A DNA stretch of 64,000 nt from Lachnospiraceae bacterium. GTDB taxonomy: Bacteria; Bacillota; Clostridia; Lachnospirales; Lachnospiraceae. The DNA lies in contig JAIDFQ010000072.1 in NCBI GenBank assembly GCA_029054245.1, positions 38,372-102,371 of the forward strand, in the 5' to 3' direction. Both the position numbers and the translations under genes were made by a program. Of this stretch, positions 33,181-40,652 are shown in pieces. Below the pieces are notes generated by a model. It had not been told where the DNA came from. It was given only the letters and a program-made list of their open reading frames with translations, and did not search any database. Position 1 is the stretch's first letter, and each line of letters starts with the position of its first letter.

Positions 33181-33245
33181 ATTTTCACCTCTTTTTCTGT
33201 AACAGGTCTGACTTATGGTTTCAATATTGTCTTTTTCTGCCTGCT

Positions 33246-34373
33246 TTAAGGAATATTCACCTTTTCCCATCCTGCGGCAATCTTCTCTTTTAATGCCTTA
33301 AAAGATTTCAGACCGCTTAAAGCATCGTAAGCTGCCACACAGGATGCTCCCGCTGCTGCCGCCAAACGAACGGCGTCTTCCAGCGTCTCCCCTAAAAGCG
33401 CTGCGGTAAGAAAAGCCGCAATGCTGGTATCTCCTGCACCGGTGCCGGAAAGCACCTGTTCGGGTACATAGCTTGCCTCAAATCCTTCCTTATCCGCCCA
33501 TTCGGAAATACATAATCCCATCCTCCCTCCTACACCCGAAAGGCACTGCGCGTCTGCCGTACGGTAATACATTCCCGGGACGCCGCACTTAATCAGCACG
33601 ACCTTTGCCCCATATGCCATGCATTGATTGGCAAGAGGTCTGATATCTTTCTCGATATCCAATATCTTGGTAAGATCCCTTCCCTGCGCCTGCCCGGCCA
33701 GCCGGCTAAACTTTTCCCCATCAAGCATAAACAAAAGTTCCTCCGCGCTTGGGACAAAAAAATCTACATAAGGCAGCGTTTTTTTTAAGATTTGATTCCA
33801 TTCTGCCTTCCCCGCCTCCGACTCGGGATCCACCGCCGCCATGTCAAGGGATATGGCAGCACCGGCTGCCTTTGCCTTTTTAAATACAGACAGCAGTTCT
33901 TCCCCCTCCCTTTCATACATCATCTTCATCAGCGGCGGATAACCGAAATGAAAAAGCGCCGCACCTTCCATCTCCTCCTGCCTGATATCTTCGGCGCAAA
34001 AGGTATCGTTTGCACCAGGATTATGTAAAAAGATCCGGTCTATTCCAGGAATGGCAAGCACCACAGAATAGGATGTAGATTCGCCATCGATACGTATCAT
34101 TCTCTCGCCTGCGCCATGCTTTTCCAGAATATCACAGACCATATCGCCAAATGCATCCTTCCCCACTTTTCCCATAAGTGCAACATCCGCGCCCAAGAAT
34201 TTCATGGCAAGCCCTGTGTTGGCAACGGCTCCTCCCGTATGGACATCCACGCCTCCCATCCTAAGGAGCCTGCCGGGCGTTAAGATTTCTCCAATCGCCT
34301 CCACTTTCCGATCAGGGAACACCGGCGTAATATCCAGGCAGATGTGCCCCGCTACGATCACTTTTTTACCCAT
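33246..34373 (-). CDS. PfkB-family carbohydrate kinase
   Basis: A 375-residue ribokinase-fold kinase, longer than the usual 300-330 residues because of an insert near 230-290. N-terminal motif GGVDVHTGGAVANTGLAMKFLG (39-60) and the C-terminal signature VLSGTGAGDTSIAAFLTAAL with the catalytic Asp are both intact. It phosphorylates a keto- or aldo-sugar whose identity is open. It is second in an operon behind a xylose-isomerase-like gene and precedes the deleted aldolase, so the ancestral pathway was probably isomerase, kinase, aldolase. Confidence 0.9.
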   Translation of the reverse strand: MGKKVIVAGHICLDITPVFPDRKVEAIGEILTPGRLLRMGGVDVHTGGAVANTGLAMKFLGADVALMGKVGKDAFGDMVCDILEKHGAGERMIRIDGESTSYSVVLAIPGIDRIFLHNPGANDTFCAEDIRQEEMEGAALFHFGYPPLMKMMYEREGEELLSVFKKAKAAGAAISLDMAAVDPESEAGKAEWNQILKKTLPYVDFFVPSAEELLFMLDGEKFSRLAGQAQGRDLTKILDIEKDIRPLANQCMAYGAKVVLIKCGVPGMYYRTADAQCLSGVGGRMGLCISEWADKEGFEASYVPEQVLSGTGAGDTSIAAFLTAALLGETLEDAVRLAAAAGASCVAAYDALSGLKSFKALKEKIAAGWEKVNIP

Positions 34374-34461
34374 TTGTCATTCTCCCTTGTGTACCCGCTA
34401 TATGTATCCGCTTTACATATCTGTTTTATGCATATGCATTATATACGCACTTGTCTTTTCC

Positions 34462-35496
34462 TTATTCAACGCCCATTAACAGCTTCATCACATACATCTC
34501 CAGTGCTTCAAAATCTCTGTTTGCTACGCATTTCTTCTGGAATTCGTAATCAAATTTGTCCGCCTTCTCCTCCAGATATTTAAAAATGCTAAGACTGTTC
34601 TCAAGATGCTTATAGCTATCCTCATCCCTTGTGGTTCGCATTGCCTTCACATCCAGCCCTACATATTCACCATGATCGCCGTACCCATTTTCTTTGAGCA
34701 CCTTTACCTGATTAAAGGCTGCACGCAGGTTTTCCACTCCAAAAGTTTTATCCTGATCATAGCGGATGCCGTTCTGGTCATTCAGATGTACCGTCATAAG
34801 TTTGCCCATGGCAAGTGCAAAACCGATCTCATGCGCCGGATCCAATCCGGCAAGAATTGCATGGGCGCTTTCCAGATTACCGCCTACGCGGGAAGGATCG
34901 ATGGTGGCTGCAGAAACTGCCATCACATGCCCTATCGTGCCGCAGATGCTGCGATCAATGGGCTCGTTGGGCTTAGGCTCGATACAGACGCGAATTTTTG
35001 GATCATATTCCAGCATCTTGTTGATTGCCGCGATCAGCTGCTTTGTCGCCCACACGGGTGATTTACTTTCTGCACAAAGCGTCCCTTCCCTCGCCAGCCA
35101 GAGTACGATCATATCGCAGCCCAGCTCCTTTGCAATATCAATGGAGCGGTATGCCCTCCACATTGCATATTCCCTGTCCTTTTCAGATGTGCTCATAAAG
35201 CCGCCATCTATCGTATGATCATCCATCCACAGACGGGGCGCCACGAACTCTGCTGCCAGATTGTATTTATCCAGCTTTTTCTTTAACGCTGCTGCCTTTT
35301 CCTTAATCTCTTCCTCCGTATACGCATTGATGTTTGGAACGGCATCATCATCATGAAACTGAATTGCGGAAAATCCCAACTCTGCAAATTTCGCAAGTTT
35401 TGTGTCAAAATCAATCTCCTGCCTAGTTGCCGGTCCATAGGAATCTGCTCCTGCATGTACATTCCAAGGTCCCACAGAAAACTTAAATTTACTCAT
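34462..35496 (-). CDS. Xylose isomerase-like TIM-barrel sugar isomerase
   Basis: A 344-residue AP-endonuclease-2/xylose-isomerase fold protein. It has FSAIQFHDDDAVP (His and Asp of the active site), VLWLAREGTLCAES, VCIEPKPNEP (metal-binding Glu) and MTVHLNDQNG, VGLDVKAMR, all in the order of class I xylose isomerase (about 390 residues), but it is shorter. It may act on a sugar other than xylose. First gene of the operon and divergent from an AraC-type regulator. Start preceded by AAGGAGAAACAAG. Confidence 0.85.
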   Translation of the reverse strand: MSKFKFSVGPWNVHAGADSYGPATRQEIDFDTKLAKFAELGFSAIQFHDDDAVPNINAYTEEEIKEKAAALKKKLDKYNLAAEFVAPRLWMDDHTIDGGFMSTSEKDREYAMWRAYRSIDIAKELGCDMIVLWLAREGTLCAESKSPVWATKQLIAAINKMLEYDPKIRVCIEPKPNEPIDRSICGTIGHVMAVSAATIDPSRVGGNLESAHAILAGLDPAHEIGFALAMGKLMTVHLNDQNGIRYDQDKTFGVENLRAAFNQVKVLKENGYGDHGEYVGLDVKAMRTTRDEDSYKHLENSLSIFKYLEEKADKFDYEFQKKCVANRDFEALEMYVMKLLMGVE

Positions 35497-35662
35497 CTTG
35501 TTTCTCCTTTTCTGGTTGTTTTTGCTCTACCGCTTTGTATTATAAAAAGCATACCAGAAACCCTTTCTTTTTTCGGGCTTAATTTGCGATAAAAACATGA
35601 CAAATTTGTGGTTTTCATATAAAATTAAAAAAAGTACCCAGAAACGGAGAAAGTAGAGACAA

Positions 35663-36598
35663 ATGAAAAGCGAGTACGAAATTATTTCCCATAATAACAG
35701 CAATTTCCATATATTTCTCGTAAATCTTCTATACCGTACTCCCCATATCCACAAGGATTACGAGATCAGTCTTGTTGTAGAAGGTTCTTTTTCACTCATA
35801 ACCCCTGATGGGACAAGCGCCCTTTCGGCAGGGGACATTTTTGTCATGAACCCTTTTGGCAGCCACGAGTTGAAAGCGGATGTGCCTGCTCTCATCCTTT
35901 CCCTGCAGGTATCACCTGCCTTTTTTACTTCTTACTATCCCCAAATGGAACAAACAGAATTTGATGTTTCCCTGCTTTCCTGCTCCCTAAATCCGGCGGT
36001 CTGTAAGCACGTCCGGGAGCTTTTGCTTGATCTTGCCCGTGCTTATTACGGCAAAGAAGATTACAGTTCCCTTAAATGCGCTTCCCTCATCAATCAATTG
36101 TTTTTCTACCTGCTAAGCACGCAGGCGCATCATCCCATTCCAGAAAAAGAAAAGAAATCCTTCCTGACAAAAGGAACGCGCATGCGAAATATCCTTTGCT
36201 ACATCGAAACCCATTATACAGAAAAGCTTCTCCTGTCCGATATCGCCGGACAGGAGAAGCTTGACCTGTACTATTTGTCCCATTTTTTCAAAGAATGCTT
36301 TGGCGTGACCTTTCAGGACTATGTCACAAAGCTACGCTGTGAGAGGGCACGGCAGCTTTTACTTCTTACCGATTACCCGCTCCTTGATATCGGTATCAGC
36401 TGCGGTTTCTCTGATACCAAATATTTTAATAAAGGCTTCCACAAACAATATGGATGTACCCCAAAGGAATATCGGAAGAACTTCCAAAATGCCAGACTGG
36501 AACAACAGCAGAAATCCATGCTGACCACACAGGAATTTCTTTCTGAATCCGCCAGCCTGATCACCCTTGAGAAAGCAGCTTCTCCCAATTTTTTCTAA
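35663..36598 (+). CDS. AraC-family transcriptional regulator
   Basis: A 311-residue regulator: N-terminal cupin (about 20-100, HIHKDYEISLVVEG and GDIFVMNPFGSHEL) and C-terminal double HTH (about 175-275; LLLSDIAGQEKLDLYYLSHFFKE and PLLDIGISCGFSDTKYFNKG with CTPKEYRK). A Gln/Ser-rich tail of about 30 residues follows. It is divergent from the isomerase/kinase operon, which it probably activates in response to the sugar. Its first HTH is encoded by DNA with a 16-bp perfect inverted repeat. Confidence 0.93.
   Translation: MKSEYEIISHNNSNFHIFLVNLLYRTPHIHKDYEISLVVEGSFSLITPDGTSALSAGDIFVMNPFGSHELKADVPALILSLQVSPAFFTSYYPQMEQTEFDVSLLSCSLNPAVCKHVRELLLDLARAYYGKEDYSSLKCASLINQLFFYLLSTQAHHPIPEKEKKSFLTKGTRMRNILCYIETHYTEKLLLSDIAGQEKLDLYYLSHFFKECFGVTFQDYVTKLRCERARQLLLLTDYPLLDIGISCGFSDTKYFNKGFHKQYGCTPKEYRKNFQNARLEQQQKSMLTTQEFLSESASLITLEKAASPNFF
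36224..36262. repeat. 16-bp perfect inverted repeat inside the AraC gene
   Basis: AAGCTTCTCCTGTCCG (36224-36239) and CGGACAGGAGAAGCTT (36247-36262) are exact inverses around 7 nt, within the coding sequence of the first HTH. Such a long stem in coding DNA is unlikely by chance. Confidence 0.95.
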
Positions 36599-36610
36599 AT
36601 CTGACATCTC

Positions 36611-37162
36611 TTATGCTTTCATCATGGTAAGCACCATCTGTGCCGTCTCCACCATATTGGTTCCACTATCCATACTGCATTTTTGTATGTACTTATGTGC
36701 CTCTTCCTCCGTCATATGGTTCCGGTTCATCAGAACCTCTTTTGCATCTTTGATCATTTCCATTTCCTTTGCATCTCTCTCCTTGGGCTTTGCCCTAAGC
36801 CTGCGCCTGCGCCGTTCAATCGTCTGAATCATCATATCGATGGTATTGATCAAATCATGAACCTTAAGAGGCATGGACAGGCATATGATTTCCCCTTCTA
36901 CCATACCGCCATTTATGATATGCGGGGATGCTATAAGCAACATTTCAAATCCCCGGGGCAGATATTCACGCAGTTGGGAGTAAAGCATATCCGTCAGTTT
37001 ATACCCACATAGAATAATGCCATCATTCAAATTGTCCGCCAGCGTCATGGCCTGTGCGCCTGTGGTACAGGCACCTGCTACTGAAATGCCATTCCTGACC
37101 AGAAGATTCTTCATCTTTTTTGCATCATCTATTTTGGGGAGGACTACAATCACACCGGTCAT
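36611..37162 (-). CDS. ANTAR-domain RNA-binding response regulator
   Basis: A 183-residue protein from the ATG at 37162 (AGGAGG seven bases ahead). Residues 1-115 form a receiver-like domain that lacks a clear phospho-acceptor Asp pocket (GVIVVLPKIDD, then GIILCGYKL where the acceptor would be), and the C-terminal ANTAR domain (about 125-183) has AKEVLMNRNHMTEEEAHKYI. ANTAR proteins bind paired hexaloop hairpins in RNA and prevent transcription termination. It lies 55 bp behind glnA in the same direction, the usual clostridial arrangement, so it probably acts on the glnA leader. Confidence 0.92.
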   Translation of the reverse strand: MTGVIVVLPKIDDAKKMKNLLVRNGISVAGACTTGAQAMTLADNLNDGIILCGYKLTDMLYSQLREYLPRGFEMLLIASPHIINGGMVEGEIICLSMPLKVHDLINTIDMMIQTIERRRRRLRAKPKERDAKEMEMIKDAKEVLMNRNHMTEEEAHKYIQKCSMDSGTNMVETAQMVLTMMKA

Positions 37163-37217
37163 TGACACACCTCCTCCTATTTTGTAACAGTAAAGCCTGT
37201 CTTTATATTTATTGCCC

Positions 37218-38552
37218 TTAAAACTGGTTCAGATACTGATTGATTTCCCAGTCTGTGACCTGTGCCCGATAGTTCGCCCACTCTGCCTTTTTGGCTTCCA
37301 TATATTTCTCTGATACGTGCCTGCCAAGCACCTCCTGGATGAACACATCTTTTTCCAGTTCATACACGGCTTCAATTAATGTGCCGGGAATAGCTTCAAT
37401 GGCCAGGCTTTTTTTCTCTTCCTCTGTCATGGCAAAAATATTGCGGTCCACACTTGCCGGAGGCTCTATTTTATTGGCAATTCCATCCAATCCTGCGCGC
37501 AGGCATACCGCCAGCGCCAGATAAGGATTTGCCGATGGATCGGGGCAGCGCAGTTCAATCCTCGTACCCTCCCCACGTGATGCAGGAATACGGATCAATG
37601 GACTTCTGTTGGTTGCGCTCCATGCAATATAAACCGGCGCTTCATATCCCGGTACCAGCCTTTTGTAGGAATTCACGAGGGGATTGGTGATAGCGGTCAT
37701 TCCTTTCATATGCCGGATGATTCCTCCAATAAAGTAATACGCTTCTTGGCTTAATCCCAGCTTATCGGAAGGGTCATGGAAAATATTCTTTCCATCCTTT
37801 GATAAAGACATATTAATATGCATTCCCGATCCATTTACGCCGAACTTCGGTTTAGGCATAAAAGTTGCATGCAGTCCATGCCTTTTGGCGATGGTCTTGA
37901 CTGCCAGCTTAAATGTCATGATGTTGTCGGCTGTGGCTAGCGCCTCATCATATTGAAAATCAATCTCGTGCTGGGCAGGCGCCACTTCATGGTGAGACGC
38001 CTCAACCACAAATCCCATATCCTCCAGATTTAAGACCATATCCCTTCTTGCATTTTCCCCTAAATCCAGCGGCCCTAAATCAAAATATCCCGCTTTCTCG
38101 TGGGTCAGTGTGGTCGGCATGCCGTTCTCATCTGTATGAAATAAGAAAAACTCGCATTCTGGTCCCACTTCAAACGTATATCCCATATCTGCGGCTTCCT
38201 TGATGGCACGCTTTAAAATATATCTGGGATCCCCCTCAAAGGGCTCTCCGCTCGGGCGGTACACATCACAAATCAGCCTCGCCACCTTTCCCTGCTGAGG
38301 TCTCCATGGGAATATCTCCAACGTGCTCAAATCTGGATAAAGATACATATCCGACTCCTCAATCCGCACAAATCCCTCTATGGAAGAACCGTCAAACATA
38401 CATTTATTATCCAGTGCCTTTTCAAGCTGACTGGCAGTTATCGCTACATTTTTAAGACTGCCGAACATATCTGTAAACTGGAGCCTGATAAATTCCACAT
38501 CTTCATCGCCCACCAATTCCATAATATCCTCTTTTGAATAATGTTTCCTCAT
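37218..38552 (-). CDS. glnA: Glutamine synthetase type I
   Basis: A 444-residue enzyme making glutamine from glutamate, ammonia and ATP. Visible: [11 protein letters not shown] (N-terminal beta-grasp), [18 protein letters not shown] (near 53), [10 protein letters not shown] (metal ligands), [36 protein letters not shown], and [27 protein letters not shown] with the Glu flap. Length and motifs fit the GSI-alpha group of Bacillus and clostridia, which lacks the adenylylation insert. Start preceded by AAAGGAATGGATCGATT. The leader and the ANTAR gene downstream suggest control by antitermination. Confidence 0.97.
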   Translation of the reverse strand: MRKHYSKEDIMELVGDEDVEFIRLQFTDMFGSLKNVAITASQLEKALDNKCMFDGSSIEGFVRIEESDMYLYPDLSTLEIFPWRPQQGKVARLICDVYRPSGEPFEGDPRYILKRAIKEAADMGYTFEVGPECEFFLFHTDENGMPTTLTHEKAGYFDLGPLDLGENARRDMVLNLEDMGFVVEASHHEVAPAQHEIDFQYDEALATADNIMTFKLAVKTIAKRHGLHATFMPKPKFGVNGSGMHINMSLSKDGKNIFHDPSDKLGLSQEAYYFIGGIIRHMKGMTAITNPLVNSYKRLVPGYEAPVYIAWSATNRSPLIRIPASRGEGTRIELRCPDPSANPYLALAVCLRAGLDGIANKIEPPASVDRNIFAMTEEEKKSLAIEAIPGTLIEAVYELEKDVFIQEVLGRHVSEKYMEAKKAEWANYRAQVTDWEINQYLNQF

Positions 38553-38584
38553 AATCGATCCATTCCTTTCTTTCTATTATGGCA

Positions 38585-38643
38585 AAAGGCGTTCCTATAC
38601 CAGCATCGGCATACGCCTGCTGCAATAAGAACGCCTTTGTTCC
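38585..38643 (-). promoter_or_regulatory. glnA leader with ANTAR-like hairpin and competing hairpin
   Basis: In the minus-strand RNA the first bases, GGAAC-AAAGGC-GUUCU (38643-38628), form a 5-bp stem with a six-base loop bearing A at position 1 and G at 4, the ANTAR-target rule. The same AAAGGCGUUC can instead pair perfectly with GAACGCCUUU (38594-38585), a terminator-like hairpin ending in UUUUGCC, which encloses a further hairpin (38622-38601). The two folds exclude each other. I do not see a clear second hexaloop hairpin. Confidence 0.5.
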
Positions 38644-38648
38644 GTATA

Positions 38649-38678
38649 ATAATAACAATCCTGCTGCGACTTTGTCAA
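38649..38678 (-). promoter_or_regulatory. glnA promoter
   Basis: TTGACA (38678-38673), 18 bp, TATTAT (38654-38649) on the minus strand. The start of transcription would fall near 38642, at the first hairpin of the leader. Confidence 0.7.
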
Positions 38679-38687
38679 TAGAAAATG

Positions 38688-39079
38688 TGAAAGGATTGCG
38701 ATATAAAACGCAGCGGCGGCATGACCCACAAAGCAGCACCCTCCGTCAGGGCGGAAGCAATCCCGCAGCGTTAAATGGGCATACGTCTATGACGGTCCTA
38801 TGTACAGCGATAAGAAGGGCTAAACAGCCTTTTGGTAGGTATTTGTACCAGACGCAAACGGCGTATTGCCCCATCCATGGGGCAGTTACGCCTTCGACGG
38901 ACTTCCTGTCCGTCGATTGCTGAATCGTCTTAAGGCTGTTAAGTCCTTCTAATCGCTTTCCATAAGGCTCCGTAATAGACGTATGCCCATTTAACGCTGC
39001 GGGATTGCTTCCGCCCTGACGGAGGGTGCTGCTTTGTGGGTCATGCCGCCGCTGCGTTTTATATCGCCGTCTCCTTTCA
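38688..39079. mobile_element. 392-bp near-palindromic element, MITE-like
   Basis: The arms 38699-38795 and 38970-39066 are 97 bp each and match as inverted repeats at 96 positions. Similarity goes on outward to TGAAAGG/CCTTTCA (38688, 39079) and inward through AGCGATAAGAAGG ... CCTTCTAATCGCT. The centre holds two perfect hairpins, TGCCCCAT-CC-ATGGGGCA and TCGACGGAC-TTCCT-GTCCGTCGA. No transposase and no clear target duplication are seen. Open frames exist on both strands but translate the same arm, so they are not genes. It ends 10 bp from the glnA -35 box. Confidence 0.75.
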
Positions 39080-39113
39080 AGGTAATTCCAAAGCATAAAA
39101 GGGCATTACACGA

Positions 39114-39584
39114 TCAGGTCGGGGAAGGGGAGGCTGTAGGGGTAGGGAGTGCTGCCTTTTCTAAGGAGGTCTTGATTGCGTTTAGCAGGACCATGGAGGT
39201 ATATTTGTTGTCATCTGAGTAAGTAATGCTGTCTAGTGACTGGTTTTTGATGATCTGGCTTGCAAGGTCGTCGAAGGACGGCTCTAACAGGGGGAACATC
39301 GTTGTCACAGCTTCATCTAAGTTTACGATGCGGATATCGTTGATGTTGGTTTCATCCACTGTCACTTCCACATCTACTGCATTGTCATTTAAAATCAGGG
39401 ATGTGGTGTAGATGCCGGGCACGTAAGAAGCGGAAGGGGTCTCCACTGCGGAGTTTTCCTTTTTATCCTTGGGCACGAACATGATAATCAGGAGAATGAT
39501 AAATAATATTCCCAGCAAAGCAAAGATACCGGTATATATTAATTCTTTCAGATGAAGTACAACAATTTTGGTCTTGGAGCTCAT
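39114..39584 (-). CDS. Membrane-anchored protein with an FMN-binding-like domain
   Basis: A 156-residue protein with one membrane segment (about 15-35) after a short basic N-terminus. The outer part reads SYVPGIYTTSLILNDNAVDV and ETNINDIRIV, then SIIYS-like SITYSDDNKYTSMVLLNAI, which resembles the FMN_bind domain (GxYxG..., SGATxTS). The threonine-bearing SGAT sequence that takes covalent FMN is absent, so flavin attachment is doubtful. A Pro/Thr/Ser tail closes it. Stands alone; function unknown. Confidence 0.6.
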   Translation of the reverse strand: MSSKTKIVVLHLKELIYTGIFALLGILFIILLIIMFVPKDKKENSAVETPSASYVPGIYTTSLILNDNAVDVEVTVDETNINDIRIVNLDEAVTTMFPLLEPSFDDLASQIIKNQSLDSITYSDDNKYTSMVLLNAIKTSLEKAALPTPTASPSPT

Positions 39585-39860
39585 AGGCTATCCCCGTTAC
39601 ATTCTTTTTACTATAGTATTATGGGAAAAAGGGATTTATGCCTTGGATGTGAGTTTTTTATTCGGTGATGGGATTATAGAGGTAACAGGCAAGACAGATC
39701 AAGAAAAACCAAAATAAGTCAAAGGAAGTTTAAGGAAAATTTAATAGAACTATGTATACATATATGATAAGATAATAACGCTGAATAACTCAGCAAACGA
39801 AAGATTTATATATCTTTCTTTGGATAGACGGAATATAAACAATGAAAGGCGGCAGGTACA

Positions 39861-40298
39861 ATGAAGAATATTTGTTTATTTTGGGCACTGATACTAACTG
39901 CTTCCCTCACTGCCTGTGCTTCTAGATTTGATGGCAGCCGCACAGGGAATGAAAATCAGCTTATTATGGAATATGAAATATTGAATATGACAGATACGCA
40001 AAACTTAGAATTAAAAGATGGGGATATCGTTCATTTCGATGTAACAAGCAAATCGGGAAGTGTTGCCATTTCACTCCAAAAAGGAGAGGATAAACCCATA
40101 TATGAAGAAAGTGATATTCCAACTTCCACCTTTCAAGTTGCGATAAAGGATAGCGGTACCTATACTGTATCAGTTACAGGACATAAAGCAAAAGGAAGTG
40201 TAAGTATTACAAAGGAAAGTACAGCAAAAGAAAACAGTTCATCAAAAACAGACGAGCAAGCAGACTCCAAAGACATAGAAATATCTGATGAAGAATGA
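39861..40298 (+). CDS. Small lipoprotein, unknown function
   Basis: A 145-residue protein with a signal peptide ending at the lipobox SLTAC (Cys19). The mature part (about 30-110) looks like a beta-sandwich (DIVHFDVTSKSGSVAI, SGTYTVSVTGHKAKGSV), then a Ser/Lys/Asp/Glu-rich tail. GGCGGCAG precedes the ATG. The frame ends in TGA at 40296-40298, and the same frame goes on open for 78 more codons with GLUG-like sequence, so the gene may be the front part of a longer interrupted one. Confidence 0.65.
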   Translation: MKNICLFWALILTASLTACASRFDGSRTGNENQLIMEYEILNMTDTQNLELKDGDIVHFDVTSKSGSVAISLQKGEDKPIYEESDIPTSTFQVAIKDSGTYTVSVTGHKAKGSVSITKESTAKENSSSKTDEQADSKDIEISDEE

Positions 40299-40535
40299 AC
40301 CCCAATAGGAACATCCAAGAATCCGTTTTCAGGTTCTTATAATGGCAATGGCTTTAGGATCATCGGACTAACTGATAAAACTCCTGACACGACTCTTTTT
40401 GGAAATGCTGTTAACGCTAATTTGTATAATATTACATTTGCGAACGGGGAAATACCAAATTATGATATCGAGGCTGAACGCTTTGTTTGTAAAGATGCCG
40501 TAGAATGCCAGATTTATGATATATTTTTTGAATAA
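40299..40535 (+). pseudogene. GLUG-motif-like remnant in frame with the lipoprotein
   Basis: Directly after the lipoprotein TGA, the same frame encodes TPIGTSKNPFSGSYNGNGFR and then IIGL ... LFGNAVNANLYNIT before TAA at 40533. FSGSYNGNGFxIxGL ... LFG is the pattern that precedes and includes the GLUG repeat of clostridial surface proteins. There is no start codon with a ribosome site. Either one nonsense mutation splits a single gene, or two fragments were joined by deletion. Confidence 0.55.
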
Positions 40536-40576
40536 TGCCGCACAAAACCTCCAAAAAAATCTTATTAAGGAAAAAG

Positions 40577-40604
40577 GATTCAGCGGACAGAAAGTCCGCC
40601 GAAG
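40577..40604. repeat. Hairpin sharing sequence with the 38688-39079 element
   Basis: GCGGAC-AGAAA-GTCCGC is flanked by GATTCA and CGAAG. The minus strand of the palindromic element carries GATTCAGC ... GGACAGGAAGTCCGTCGAAG, so the two share a flanked hairpin. It lies beyond the nadE stop and may serve as its terminator. Confidence 0.4.
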
Positions 40605-40652
40605 TTTCGTCCGACGCGGAAGAATCTTTGTCGTGACGGTTCCCCCTTTTGC

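Noticed and set aside
33082..33270. A 62-codon minus-strand frame behind the PfkB kinase
   Set aside because: Only its middle resembles a protein, the aldolase N-terminus; its first part overlaps the kinase end and its last part is out-of-frame C-terminal aldolase DNA. Reported as a pseudogene instead.
38746..39096. A 116-codon minus-strand frame (and a 114-codon plus-strand frame at 38579-38923)
   Set aside because: Both run through the inverted arms and translate the same arm DNA on opposite strands; no ribosome site and no domain. They are by-products of the palindrome.
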